Shown: positions 52,125 through 64,000 of the stretch, piece after piece
Layout of the letters: each line of letters opens with the position of its first letter
How positions within the stretch are numbered: the stretch's first letter is position 1
Source of the DNA: Tyto alba
Lineage: Eukaryota > Chordata > Aves > Strigiformes > Tytonidae
Direction: 5' to 3'
NCBI RefSeq assembly: GCF_018691265.1
Contig: NW_024881282.1
Location: 55,782,227-55,846,226 of the forward strand
Length of the DNA stretch: 64,000 nt
Notes under the pieces: model-generated
Databases searched by the model: none
The model's input: the letters and a program-made list of their open reading frames with translations, nothing else
What the model was told of the DNA's origin: nothing
Program-made: the position numbers and the translations under genes

Positions 52125-52320
52125 AATAATTAACATTTTCACGGCACATTTTATCTACAGTTTGAAAGGTAGTTAAGCATCATTATGCTCCATTTGCTGG
52201 GGAAATAGAAGCACAGAGTGGGTGCTATCATCTTTCCCCCAGCTGCAGAGCCATGCCATAGTAGTGGAACAGCTGGAGCCCACATCTTCACCCCTTGGTT
52301 ACTAAAGCATTCTGACTCCC
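52125..52320 (+). mobile_element. Ancient MIR-like (CORE) amniote SINE remnant, plus strand
   Basis: The order of words follows the amniote MIR type: AACATTTTCACGGCAC...TTTATCTACAG (cf. ...TTTCATCTACAG), GGTAGTTAAGCATCATTATGC, CTCCATTTGCTGGGGAAA, AGAAGCACAGAG, then CCCAGCTGCAGAGCC and GCATTCTGACTCCC. Each block is diverged but in the correct order and spacing, as expected for a repeat inserted before birds arose. The limits are approximate. Such old copies are sometimes kept as regulatory DNA; nothing here shows that. Confidence 0.62.
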
Positions 52321-55300
52321 AAGAACCAATTTTTGGAGGGTGAAATATATACTGTGCCTATCAGTATATGAGAAGATTGTTTTTATTGATCTTTCTTGCA
52401 ACACAATTTTGCTTTGAGTAAAAAAAGAAGAAACAAGTACAATCAGTGAGTGCCTAGTAGATTGTCTTCAAGAGGCACTTAAAGCTAAGGAAGATCTCAG
52501 AAACACTTCTTAATTTACCTAATAAATTCAATGAAGTAACACTTATAATCCACTTTTATTAAGAGTACAAAAACAGATATAAATTTTGTGTCAAAATGGG
52601 CTAAGTACAGGCTAAACACAACACAAGCTGTGTTGTTTTGCATGTTGTATGTCTGTGAGTTTTGGGATCAAGTAACCTGGTTCATATCTAAATTAGTCAT
52701 ACTCCACATTAATGTGTCTTAAATCCCTGTAAACAGCAGGTAATACTGCATTATTAACAATCTTCTTCATTTTGTGCTTTTTATCTCAATAGTAAATTAT
52801 TGGCAAATCTTTCAGAGTCTTAAAAAGATACTCTTAAAAGAAGAGATTTAATACGCATGAACAAAAATTATTGCAAGTGTTTGGCCTTGAGAGTATTTCT
52901 TTTATCTGTAACTTTCTTGATGCTATGAAGAAAGATAAATCAGTAAGAGCATTTAACTCATTGGTGACAATAAATTTACTCATCCAGTTGTTAAATGAAC
53001 AAAGCATCATCAGAAAATACTACTGACAACAACTGAAGTCCTAGCCACTTTGTATATACACATGACACTAAGCATTCATTTAATTAAGACATCATATGCA
53101 TAAACAGTGAAGCTGAAAGGTCTGTAAAGCAAGAAAAGAAAACTAATGCAAAGCACACAGTGGCTGAAGCCTGGTTTCCAAAGAATTTCTCATGTCCTTT
53201 ACAATGCACAATGACAACAGATCTACATTTCTCCACATTTTCCATGAACCTTTTACTCTCTTCTCCCTTCACCACAATACTCTCAGCTTCTTCATCTTCT
53301 GCCATCAGCATCTCTACCTCACCCTCAGGCCTCCAGTGCAATACCTCTATTTTTCTACCACCTATTCAGATTTATTCTCAACCATTTCTGGTGTTCCCAG
53401 TTCTCTCTCTCCTGCACTTTTTGGTAACATGGGAAATGGATAGCATGGATGGATGGTCACATTAGCAACATGGACCCATAACTAATATTTCCTTAGTGAA
53501 TCAGGCTGGATGTTGCTTCCCACTCAATATTTTAGAGGCATCCACTACCACGGAACAGAGGTTGCCATGCCAGCTGTACCTCAAAGTCCACTCATAGATC
53601 CAGTTCATCCAGCAGCCTTCTTAACATGCCCAGACTCTCAATTCAGCCATAACAGACAATGCACCTCCTGGAAATTCAAAGTTCAGTGTGCACATCTTGC
53701 AGACCTGATGGCACAACCCTCCTCTTGTCCATATAGACCCATAGTATGTTTCAAATAAATGTATCACAATAAAATCTGATGGTACCTGCTATATCCCCTT
53801 ATTCAACACATCAGCCAAGGAAAAGACTGAAGTAGAAAAAGGGACAAAATTGCACAATATCATTATGACATGAGTTTGTCTACTTCCTCTCTATTTGTTA
53901 CACAAGTTGAAGTATGGATATGTTGAGACATCCTGAGTGCTGTGGGGTGCTCTGTGCAGCTAATCAGCACACGTCTAATGAATCTAGTTAAGGACAGTTT
54001 TAGCAGATCCACAATGTGCGAGCAGACGGGCTCTGAAACACCTACACAGTGGACAACATATTCACAATGCAAGTATGTACCCAAGGGCAGTCGATTGGAC
54101 TAACCAAGTATGCAAAATATAGATGACCTAGACATATAGACAGCTGTCATTTGTCCTGATACTGTTTTGAGTGGACTGCTGAGCACCCAGAAATCCCAGA
54201 GAAGATGGCTAAAGCTGGTAGGAGAGCAAGAGGTGAGACATAAATGCAATCAGCTACTGCCAAAAGCAGTAACATAAGCAGGTGCATATTCCCTCATCTG
54301 CTCCTGACACAACCTGGGTAGGAGCATTGCAAAGTTACAGGCAGGACACACTATGAAGCTGCAGCACAGTAAATACTGTACAATACAAAATCCTGTATTA
54401 AAACATTGTCTCAAGCTACTGTGGTTCTTACTGTAGAGTAAAAAAGTAGTTAAAAGTTAAAGTAGATACTAGAAACATTGCCATCAATTCTGTTCTGTGG
54501 CAAAATTACTACACAGCATCTAGCTAAAGCTCTTTGTGGCTGTCTAAGAGAAGAATCTGGCCTGTTATGTCTCACACCAATATTTGTCTTATACACTCCA
54601 TGCCTATTGTTTCACCTTTTCAGATTGATTTTACCATTTTATGTAGTGTTCACTCTTAGACGGGTCTTAGTAAAAACCATCTGTCACAGTATGGCCATAA
54701 AATATTTCTCAGAATTTGTTTTGATAGATTAACCATTAAGATCATTATGATGCTTTCTGTTTTCTTTATCAGAAGCAGAACTGATATGGCAAACCCCATA
54801 ACACACCGGTATATATGACTTAGGTATCTATGTGCATATTAATATGTTCTCCAAATAAATTACACATACTGAAATATATTAGAGCACACACAAAATATGG
54901 TAAAATAATAAAAGGTATAGTATCTATTTTTTAAAGCATGTAAATTGCATGTTCGTCTCAATAGGTTACAAACAGATGGAGTGTTGTGTTCAGCACATTT
55001 CTTCAGAGTTTCTAAATCTGCCTGATGGGAATTCCATTACCTGCACCAGCTGTACAGGTGACCTCTTTGACTTCCACTTGCCAGGCTCTGAATATATGAG
55101 GCAGTGCTGGCATGTTTTTAAAATAAAGTATATGCAAATATGGACATATTTGACATGCCGCTGTAGTACCTATTTAGAATGTATGCTATCTGGTTTAACC
55201 CTTGCACCCATAATTATAAACTGCTTCAAAATGTCTATTCAATAAAATGTTTTCATGTCTTTCTTTTGACTAATTTATTTTACTTTTTTTCATTAATTAG

Positions 55301-56826
55301 AAGAAATTAAGATTTATTTTTACCTGTAATTATGAGTCTTTTCTGTTTCATTTCACTGTGAAAAGTTATTACTCTACCCCTGAGGCTGAATTTTCTAGTC
55401 ACTGAATATCTACTTCCTACCCTAGGTGCAAACACTTAAGAAGATCTTGAAAACCTTCCATATTAGGAGCCTTATTATAGAAGAAATATGATACATTTCT
55501 TATTTTCATATAAACATAGCACCTAAAATATTCCTTCTTTTGTTTCTGTTTCATTTATTTTGAAATACCAAAGTGAACACATCCATTATATAGGTTTTCA
55601 AAGATATACTAAGGCCTATAATGAAAAACAACGAGTAGTTGTTCTGGTCTATAGTAATTTTCTGGCTGAGAGTGACAACACACTTGAGCCATTCACTGTA
55701 TTACACAAAAGTCAAAATGCTCCTTTCCTAGAAGTATGAATAACCTGTGTAAGACAATAAGCCCAATTTTAAGAAAACATATAACTAAATCCAGGTGATT
55801 TCCTTGGTTTTCAGGTGCTCATGTAAGTATGGTTTTGAATGAGGATGTACGCCCCACAGTGAGGTAATGGTTGATTAATACAGTACAAGTTATTGGAAAC
55901 ATAGTGTGTCCCAGCAAATGGACCAGCCCATGGAAAAAGGCTCTGTCTTCAAGCTGGTCTGTGGAAGGGCTTCTGAAAGTTTAGAAAGTTACAGGAATAA
56001 GGGGACAAAGTCCCTTTAGTTCCTTGAGTTGTACCTATGATCTTTTTTCATTTCCAGTAGTTAACGTTGCTATGCTCAAAATTTTTTTCTACAATCAAAG
56101 GGAAAACATATATGTAAAGTCAAGAATTTGCTCAAAACCGTAGTAGTGTAATCCAAGAAACATTGGTTTTAGATCTAATTATTGCAGAAAAATAAAGACT
56201 AGTTTTCTATTGGGAAAAGAATCTGTAGTAATAATTGATGATGATGATGATGATGATAATGTCAAGATTTTAATACTCTTGGTTTCTACCCATTTTCCTA
56301 GTGCTATACACACCCTCCCCCTGCTCCTGCAAGTCCTGATGTCAGTGGTTTCAGCCTGGTGGCAATGGTGGGTGTTATGATGGGTGTCAGTACCTGGAGT
56401 CCTACAACAGGAGGAATACAATGTTCATGTTGTTGGTGATTTCTTCTTTGCTCTGTGATATACCTGGGGACATTTTTGTATGTTTGCTAACACATTTTTA
56501 TGCTTAGTTCTTTCTCCACCAATCTGAAGCTCCACATTACAGCCAAATTTACTATCTATAGTGTCTTTTACCTATGTTAGATACTATTTACTATTTCTCC
56601 ATGTTATCCCTAAAAGTAGTTTTGTTCAGTTCTAGACCTTCCTTTCTTTAGCTGACCACTGGTGAATTGTTTATAGCAGCGACATCTCCTGTACCAGCCT
56701 GTGCCCATCTCTTATAATCCTATGCCTACCCTCCTCTGTGCCACACCCTGTGACTCCATTTCTTGATGCCCCTGCTATCTTAACAGGCTGATATTTCTGT
56801 ATACTACAGCATTATGGTAGTCATAA
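52321..56826. other. Non-coding AT-rich DNA
   Basis: A (GAT)7 run lies at 56237-56257. Overlapping frames at 53084-53465 on both strands, 53510-53758 (plus) and 54949-55245 (plus, Cys-rich, 98 codons) show no recognisable domain. There is no clear interspersed repeat. Confidence 0.5.
56237..56257 (+). repeat. (GAT)7 microsatellite
   Basis: Seven perfect GAT triplets. The minus-strand frame over it has a Ser run and is not a gene. Confidence 0.9.
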
Positions 56827-57091
56827 TGTCCTGGTTTGGGCTGAAATAGAGTTAATATTCCTTTTCAGAGACTAGATGAGTGCTGTGTTTTGGATTTAGC
56901 TTTGGGTTTGGTATGGGAAGAATGCTGATAGCACACTGGTGTTTTCAGCTGCTACTGAGATTTCAAGGACTCTCCGACTCCCCTTGTCCTGCCCGTGCGC
57001 AAGGGCACAGGGAGCAGGGAGGGAGCACGGACAGAGCACCAGACCCAAATTGGCCCATGAAATATTCCATATCATGGAATGTCATGTTCAC

Positions 57092-57099
57092 TATATAAA
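57092..57099 (+). promoter_or_regulatory. TATA box of the LTR promoter
   Basis: TATATAAA in the context CACTATATAAAGG, conserved with the related LTR on the other strand at 12809-12816. An ATTGG lies about 40 bp upstream. Confidence 0.75.
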
Positions 57100-57291
57100 G
57101 GAGGGGTGGTCGGGAAGGAGCTCTCTCTCTTGCTTCCAGGATTGTGATTGCGGGATCTTGGTATTTCAGGATCGCTAGCCAGGAACCGGCTGGGTATTGG
57201 TTCGTAGGTGGTGAGCAATTACGTTGTGCATTGCCTGTTTATATATTTTTTTTTTTTCTATTATTGTCATTGTTCTCGTTTTATTACCATT

Positions 57292-57297
57292 ATTAAA
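57292..57297 (+). terminator. LTR polyadenylation signal ATTAAA
   Basis: ATTAAA followed by CTATCTCAGCC, at the same place as in the related copies, about 195 bp downstream of the TATA box. Confidence 0.6.
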
Positions 57298-57419
57298 CTA
57301 TCTCAGCCTGTGCGTCTGCCTTCACCCCTCTAATTCCCTCCCCCATTCCCAGGTGGGGAGGGAGAAGGGAGGGTGACCAGCTGCGGTTGTCGGTTGCTGA
57401 CCAGGCTCAAACCACAACA

Positions 57420-60400
57420 CATAAACACGTTATTCTACATAGAAGAGCTGCTTATTATTGCTATCTCAGTATAACTACAATCATACTTTACAAAGGCAAA
57501 GTAGAACAAATCAGGGGCAACCACCCACTCATTAGGAAAGTCGCTGTTAAAGCTTACCCAAGTAAAACAAAAACAGTTCAGACAGGGCAAGTCTGGCACA
57601 GCTCTGTCCTGGGCCTTGCAAACTCAGTTCAAAGCCTATGGCCAGATACGAGCAGTGTCAATACCGTACTGCAGGTCTACAAGGTCACAGAGTTAAGTGC
57701 ATGCTTTGTAACTATAACCATATCTCATGAAAAAACACCAGATCTTATTTTCATTTTGCATCATGGCAATTGTCTCAGATCACTCTGCATTGTATTAAAT
57801 TCCCCTGCTAAATTACTGTCTGGCAAACTTTCATGCTCTGGGTTTTAAGAGAGCTTTCTGATCAGTGTGCAAAACGCATCATGACCTAGTGCACCCAGCT
57901 GCTGCCTAGAGTACTCTTCTATCTCCAATATGCAGTCTGTGAGAGACCTGCCTCCCTGCTGCTGCATCAACTGGGACTAGAAATTTGCACAGTAAAGTGA
58001 ATACAGGTACTCCAGGCAACCTTAGGAAAGAATTAAAAAGGAACTGATGTGGGGCATAAATAGGACAGAAAAAGAGATTAAGCAGGTTTTGAAAATGGGA
58101 TAGTGGGAAGAACAGAAGGTGGCAAGGAGTCTAAGCTCTCAGGAGAGGAAGAGACATGATCAGCAAGAAAGCAGCTCAGTGTCTGTTGTATACAAGGGTG
58201 AGAAATCATAAATGTAAAATTAGCAACATGTTTACCTTCAGCTTCACAAACCAGAACACTGTTTGTGAATGTTAAACCCAGGTTTAAATACAGTGTTAAT
58301 TTAAACACCAAGTGCCTAATAATCTTCATGAAATTGCTAGATGAAATGTCAGATTTATCATCTAAACTAACTGCAAGAAGTTCCACAGATCCACTCAAGA
58401 CCTGAAACATAATAGATTTCCTCTGCCTAGCACTAACCATCTCTTTACACAACTCAGAACTGGTGAATTATAAAAATGGATTTACTTTCAATCTTAAAAC
58501 TGTCAGGCAGTAATAATTCTAATCTAAATTTACAAGGATCAAGTAACTACTTATGGAAAGTGTTCTATAGGTATTGCAGAAACCGTTTATTGTTTGCAAA
58601 GGTCCAACAAATGCAACAAGAGGCTATGCTTGCAGACCATAAAACTGAAGTAAAAACTTAAGATTGCCACTATGAATTTGAACTAGTGATATCAAATCAA
58701 TCTTTAGCCTAGCATCATCTAGAAAAGCAATTGTAACTTTTTTATTATAAAGTCTAGATATAACAAAAGGTTTTAAGTTTGATATCTAAAAGTGAAAAAT
58801 ATAATTCTTTAATTTACTTTGAAAAATATTTTTATTTTCTATTAAAAAACAGCTGAAATTTGCAAGGATTTATCTGCCTTTGAAAGTAGCTTTGAGCAAC
58901 AACAGTAATCCCTTCTTAGATGGAGAACACTGAAGCTATCTGTAAACCAAATAGCATTTCCACATATGACAAGGCAACTCAGTATAATGGAACCCAGGTG
59001 TTAAACTAATTTCTAATTTAACCATAAATGAAGAAAAGAGAAATATTAATCCCCAATGCAAGTTGTTGTGGTATAACAGAATCCATCATAATGAAGATAT
59101 GACCCCACTTTACACAAAGGTTAACTGTACAAATGGTACTGCATCGACCAAAATGTTAATGAGTTTGTGTGTCAGCAGGTAAGCAAGACCTAGCAGAAGG
59201 AAGCTATTGTGATAGGCAGATAATTATAATGGAAGTCACATCTTTAGCAATGACTAGGATTCACATCACATATCTTTTCAGTCACAGTACAATTTCGCTA
59301 GCTCTGTTTATGGTAATCTATGGGATTATTTGACAGTAAGGTGACACATTGACTTTGGAAAAAATTTTCTTTCATATACAGCACAATTACTGATATTGTG
59401 ACATTCACTTAGATACATCACTGCTGTACAATTTTTATTTTAGAAAATATACAAACATAAGTTATATTTTTCATTAGTACAGGAAGTTCTTTGGTTCTCA
59501 ATTTGGGTTTCATCATGATAAATGCTTTGATTTTACTAATATGTAGGAGTCAGGAGAAATTTAACAACAGTGAGTTTTTAACCATTCAGCTGCAGGCTTC
59601 ATAAAGAAAAAGGAAAAGGTATGCATTTCAAATACTTAATTGTCTTAAAGAGAAGGAATATAGATTTTCAGGAAAAGTTCCTCTGTGTTCTAAACTCTAC
59701 TACATAACAACAAATATGTAAAATACTTTTTGAATGGGAATTCCCTGACAGTAGTTACATGGTAGATCATACTCTAGGCCAAATCCACTAGGCTAATCTA
59801 TTTACCTCAATCTCACCAAACAGTTACAAATAGGAAAATACTCAGGTGAAGAATCAAATCAGTACTACCCATTCTTCCCTTTGTGGAAGGAATGTGAAAT
59901 AACAGGGAGAGGACAAGAATTGCAGCAAACATGGTGAGTAGTAGATCCTAAAGTTCCACCATATCCTTGTTCCACGGCGATAAGCAGTGTCTTACCGTGA
60001 ACATTTAATTTCAAGACCAGAGACTACAGCACCCCATCATTATTTGCATGTAAGTGCAAAGCGTTCTACACTCAAAAGTGATAAAAGATGCACTTTGGTG
60101 AACAGACAGTAGCTTTTAAGAAAAATATTTCTGTTTAAAATTCTTCAGACGGAAATTCTTCAAGAAATACTTTGTTCAAACAAACTTTGGCTTCTGGGAT
60201 GCTCATCATTTTCTCCATGTGTTTTGTGTGCAGGTTTTCGTGCCTGAACTTGTGTCACCGGTCACCTAAAGCATATTTTATTACTTCAGTTCTTTCAGTG
60301 GGTGACCTAATCTGTCACAACTGCCTCGCCTAAAATCTCTCTTGTTTTATAAAGTTATGTCTTCAGGAATATAACATTGTAAATAGTAATTTGATGGGAA

Positions 60401-60945
60401 AAAAATTACAAGGAGATGATAAGAAAGGGTATGAATATATCAGAAGCAAAAAAAATTGTAGAAGACAAGAATTTCTACAAATAAATTGCCTTACTATTAG
60501 CATGGCTCTTGTCCTACTTGTGATTTTTTCCTACTTTGATGTAGGTTTTACAATCTAAAGTTTATGTATCCACCTTCTTTGTAGCTCTGAATCTGTGTGA
60601 AATATTCATTATTTTAAGATACAGAATCTAAGTATTAATCAAAGAACAGCATTAAGGAACAGCCACTCTTACTCTGCATGATGTCTGCATCATTCCTTCC
60701 ACTGGACTTAGGTGTAAACTTTTATACTGAAATTGGAATAGAAAAGTTGGCTTAGGTAACTTATTTATAGTCATGATGTGGAAAAAATAATTTGCTATCA
60801 GCATCCTATTATTTCCACTCCTGCTCAGAAATTTGTGACTTGAATGAATAAAACCTAAGGCTTTAATGGGATGAGGATGCTGCTGAGATTTGTCAGAGCA
60901 GTCACGTTTTCTCTCTCCAAGGAGACAAGTCACAGTCATAATGAT
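57420..60945. other. Non-coding DNA with long but anonymous open frames
   Basis: A 153-codon plus-strand frame at 57387-57848 begins in the LTR tail and has no ATG. A minus-strand frame at 58078-58452 gives about 120 residues from its first ATG but has no recognisable domain. No repeat or RNA gene is recognised. Confidence 0.5.
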
Positions 60946-61020
60946 CTTACATTTGTAGAGTGGTTTTCATGCCAAAGGACCCCCAAATACCTTAAAAACT
61001 TGACAAAATAAATACAGGAA
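60946..61020 (+). mobile_element. Short ancient MIR-like amniote SINE remnant
   Basis: The words ACATTTGTAGAGTGGTTTTCAT, CCAAAGGACCCCCAAATACCTT and AAATACAGGA follow the head of the amniote MIR-type SINE (ATTTATAGCGCTTTTCAT, CCAAAGGATCCCAAAGCACTT). Only about 75 bp is recognisable, so the call is moderate. It would predate birds. Confidence 0.5.
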
Positions 61021-63673
61021 TCTTACCATTCACTACTGAATTTCAGCAGCCTCTGTTGTGAAAGGTTTTTAACAATGCATAGTAAAGTCTAGTTCACTTT
61101 AGGACAAGATATGACTACTACAAAGCAGGAAGAGTCTCAGCAGGCAGACAATAACACTTCAGATGGAAATGCAAAGAGACCTCTGAAGTTAACATACTAC
61201 TTAGGAAGTGTGGCACATTGATTTAACGACCTTCCAAGCAAGTCCAAGTGCACTTGATGCACTTAGAGCACAGTTCTTCAAGGTGCTGAGTACTGTGGTT
61301 CACAAGACAACAAATGGTAAGTCTGTAAAAATGATGTGATTAAATGTAAGTAAGTGCTTAAGTGCTTTACTGATCAGAACTTTCAAAGCTGTATAAGAGT
61401 CTGTCTCTCTGAGAGCCTGACATTCGCATCTTGAAAGCAAGATTCCTGAAGGAAAGAAGCAGAAGTAATGAGAGGGGTTGATATTTTTCACTAGCAGAGT
61501 TTATGAGGACAGAAATAGGTAATTCCCCTCAAAATCCTTTCTCTCACCCATTCTTTGGGAATTTGCTTCATGAGGCTACAGCTGAAGTAGACACGGGTTC
61601 TGTTAAAAAAAAAGAAAAAAATAAAAAATAAGAAAGGACTAAAACATATCAGCAGAAATTTAGACAAAACCTAGGTCTGTAAAAAACTTGTACACAATTT
61701 TTAACCTAACTGTAGAGATACCTATTTCTATAGACACCTCCAGTGAAGATCATACAAGTGGGATGTCTACCATGAACACTAGTTTAAGAGGTATCTCAGG
61801 TGGAGGCATATGTGCCTGAGGACTGATAGCTGCTGTGGCCGCGGATGCTGAAGGTGTGTAGTGATGGAAAGAGCATGTATGAGACTCCCAGGAGACAAGG
61901 AGCATGCCTGAGCATCTTAAAGAAACAACTGGGAGAGTCAGCACAGGGAAAGGTGATTTTGAATAGGGAAAGTTCACCCACAGGTGTCTCAGCCACCCTC
62001 AGACAACCTCAGACCATCTGTCCCCAGACACTCTGCCTCTGGAACCACATCTGTTGCTTTTTATGTCAGCATTTACCTTAGAGTTAGGCTCCTTACATTA
62101 AAAATGTCATGAAAAGTGACAGTTATGTATCTCAAAAAGCATCTACAAAGGCCAACACAGCAAGACAAAGGCAAACCAAACTCATAATACTGATTTATAA
62201 TACTTCCTAAAGTAAAATCTAAAAGAAATGTTAAAGGAAGTGTTGACATTTACTTTTTTCCCAGGTTAAGACACACTCTTACTAAGAGAGTAGAACTGCA
62301 CGTGCAATAGTTGCCTTACTTCACTGTGATATTTGCAGTGTGCAAGTTACATGCCTGCCCTCTCTGGGAGGTATTAGTGGGTTTCCAGAAAATATCTTCA
62401 GAAAATCCCATTTTCTACCCAATATAGGAAATCAAAAGGATTGTGAACAGTATGATATCTAAAAAAACTACTCTCATCAAGGACACAGCTACCCAGGATT
62501 CACTGTCTGAACTCAAGTAGGCTTCCTGAGCCCCTGTATCTGAAATATGAAGTATTTATTCCTTTCTAACCAAAAGTCTGAGGGGATTTGAACACAGATT
62601 TCCCACCTCTCAGACAATGTCCTGTCAGACTATTGGTACTGTAAAGAGAAGGAAGAGAACACCCTTGGTATCTTTTGTTTTGCATGGAGTAGAGTAAAAG
62701 TGAATGGGAACTGGAAAGAGTTGAAATAATAGTTGAAATCCCCTTCAGCTAATGGCTGGCAGACAAATTCTCTCTATTAGAGGCATCCAAAGAGCAGGAG
62801 GAGAGAGCTGTTATGTTAGAGCCAGACTGTTCTTACACAGCAGTCAGAAAAAGGAATCGAGATGGAAATGTGTACCTGTGACCTTCTTTTCTTGTATTCC
62901 CAGTCCTACAGGTAATTAGTCTCCTACTCCTCATACCAGATCTAAGGCAGCAGGTGTGAAATCTGAGGGTAATATATATTCTATGATACCCAGGAATGCT
63001 TCTCATATCCCATGAATTCAGCCCTGCCAGTAGTTCAGCTCAGTAACAGCATGAGGTCTGACTGGTAATCTCCATTCCCTGCTATGGTTCCTATACTGAA
63101 GAACATATTCCCAAATGGTCTCCCAAGCAGATCCCAGCAGAGTGGCACACCAGCAGACTAAATCCTGGGGGGCCATCAGCTGGCACCAACAACAGCTCAC
63201 TGTGGATGCAGAAAGCATGAGGGCAGCTGAGGAATGGAGGAGGACACAGACAGGAGCTGGGATGTGGGAGGAGTGGGGGAGATGCAGTCAAGACACATGC
63301 ACATGCCTAGGTTTATTCATTGGCATTTGACCAGCAGTGAGAAGGAAGCTCTGTAAAAAAAGCACCGGGGGCGGGCAAGGGGATTCACCCTCTCACTTAC
63401 AGTCTGCTTCTGGGAACTCCCATTTTGCTCCCACCAGACCAGACTGAACTGATCAGAGTAAAATCCACTGCTGTGGGATTAGGAGGTAGAAACTGAAAGA
63501 GGACACTGGGATGAAATACCCCTCATTCTCACACATGTAACATCACAGATCAGTTCCCCAGATATAATTTCATTTCCCTTCTCCCTTTTGTGCATTGTAG
63601 ATGAACAGTGGGAGAAGAAGGAGGTAACTAATAATGAAAGGAAAAGAAGAAAGGTCATCCTACAACTCCTACA
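61021..63673. other. Non-coding DNA
   Basis: Two patches with somewhat higher G+C (61790-62050 and 63000-63400) were read on both strands without finding a gene or known repeat. The opposed frames there (61750-62081, 63018-63330) have no domain pattern. Confidence 0.5.
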
Positions 63674-64000
63674 ATCTCTCTACAGCTACCTGAAAGGAGG
63701 TGTAGAGAAGTGGCTGTTGGTCTCTTTTCTCAAGTAACAAGCGATAGGATGAAAGGAAACAGGATCAAGTTGTGCCAGGGGGATGTTTAGGTTGGATATT
63801 AGGAAAAGTTCCTTTACTGAAAGGCTTATCAAGCATTGGAACCGGCTGCCCAGGAAAGTGATTGAATCACCATCCCTGGAGGTATTTAAAAGATGTGTAG
63901 ATGTGGCATTTAGGGACATGGTTTAGTGGTGCCCTTCTCAGTGTTAGGCTTATGGATGAACCTGGTGATCTTAAAGATCTTTTCCAACCTAAATGATTCT
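63674..64000 (+). mobile_element. CR1 LINE 3' end, plus strand, cut by the window edge
   Basis: CR1 3' sequence with well-kept landmarks: CTACCTGAAAGGAGG, CAAGTAACAAGCGATAGGA, TTTAGGTTGGATATTAGG, CAAGCATTGGAACCGGCTGC, CATCCCTGGAGGTATTTAAA, GACATGGTTTAGTGGTGC, GATCTTTTCCAACCTAAATG, and the first ATTCT of the 3' tail at the last bases of the window. It resembles the CR1-Y group. The element's end lies just outside the window. The minus-strand frame at 63686-63919 is its shadow. Confidence 0.93.

Larger units (their letters stand above)
56827..57419 (+). mobile_element. Complete solo LTR, avian ERVL-like, plus strand
   Basis: This 593-bp element runs from TGTCCTGGTTTGGGC at 56827 to ACCACAACA at 57419 and is flanked by a perfect 5-bp duplication, CATAA (56822-56826 and 57420-57424). 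In order it holds the GCTGAAATAGAGTTAA start block, an ATTGG (inverted CCAAT) near 57049-57053, TATATAAA at 57092-57099, a T-rich stretch, ATTAAA at 57292-57297, and a G-rich 3' end with four G-runs (57355-57373). It is a relative of the LTR at 12516-13000, in the opposite orientation. No gag, pol or env remains, so it is a solo LTR. Frames that start inside it (56880-57178, 57387-57848) are not supported as genes. Confidence 0.93.

Noticed and set aside
54949..55245. Cys-rich 98-codon plus-strand frame ending near an AATAAA at about 55241
   Set aside because: Cys spacing fits no motif I know. It does not begin with ATG, and AATAAA is common in this base composition.
57387..57848. 153-codon plus-strand open frame
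   Set aside because: It begins in the LTR tail, contains no ATG, crosses the LTR/host boundary and shows no domain.
58078..58452. 124-codon minus-strand open frame
   Set aside because: It opens with TTG and the first ATG gives about 120 residues. No domain or homologue was recognised, and several frames of this size are expected by chance in this much AT-rich DNA.
62880..62920. Possible 8-nt micro-exon between CCCAG and GTAATT
   Set aside because: Isolated acceptor and donor words are frequent, and there is no flanking exon or conserved frame to support it.

Overview
The window reads as nuclear DNA of a bird. Diagnostic evidence is several copies of the CR1 non-LTR retrotransposon, some ending in the degenerate ATTCTATG/ATTCTGTG 3' tail, and several solo LTRs of avian ERVL-type endogenous retroviruses, four of them bounded by 5-bp target duplications (three perfect, one with a single mismatch). 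Family names come from memory of avian repeat consensus sequences, not from a search. The species cannot be fixed; the LTR types are ones I associate with neognath birds.

I found no convincing protein-coding gene, tRNA, rRNA, CRISPR array or other functional system. The sequence is AT-rich and stop-dense on both strands. Open frames reach at most about 155 codons; the longest are antisense shadows of CR1, lie inside LTRs or lack an ATG. This is what a gene desert or a very long intron looks like.

Layout: 1-3.9 kb unique AT-rich DNA with homopolymer tracts; 3.9-4.5 kb CR1 (minus); 6.2-6.6 kb decayed LTR (plus); 9.2-9.8 kb unclassified block; 11.2-13.0 kb two independent solo LTRs, both minus; 13-25 kb unique; 25.4-26.4 kb CR1 with reverse-transcriptase remnants (plus); 29.0-30.0 kb long LTR (minus); 31.7-32.1 kb CR1 3' end with a 160-bp compound pentamer satellite; 34.9-35.4 kb unclassified block with a degenerate minisatellite; 37.9-38.2 kb old CR1 (minus); 43.4 kb (AAAAC)10; 47.1-48.4 kb the longest CR1 (plus); 52.1-52.3 and 60.9-61.0 kb ancient MIR-like amniote SINE remnants; 56.8-57.4 kb complete solo LTR (plus); 63.7 kb to the end, a CR1 3' end cut by the window edge.

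Because no genes were found there is no pathway to reconstruct. The parts most likely to have activity are the LTR promoters at 12.5-13.0 and 56.8-57.4 kb, which keep TATA, inverted CCAAT and polyadenylation signals, and any exapted ancient SINE. Two anonymous open frames (minus strand, about 10.2-10.5 and 45.3-45.6 kb) are the only stretches I would test as possible exons; both fit chance.
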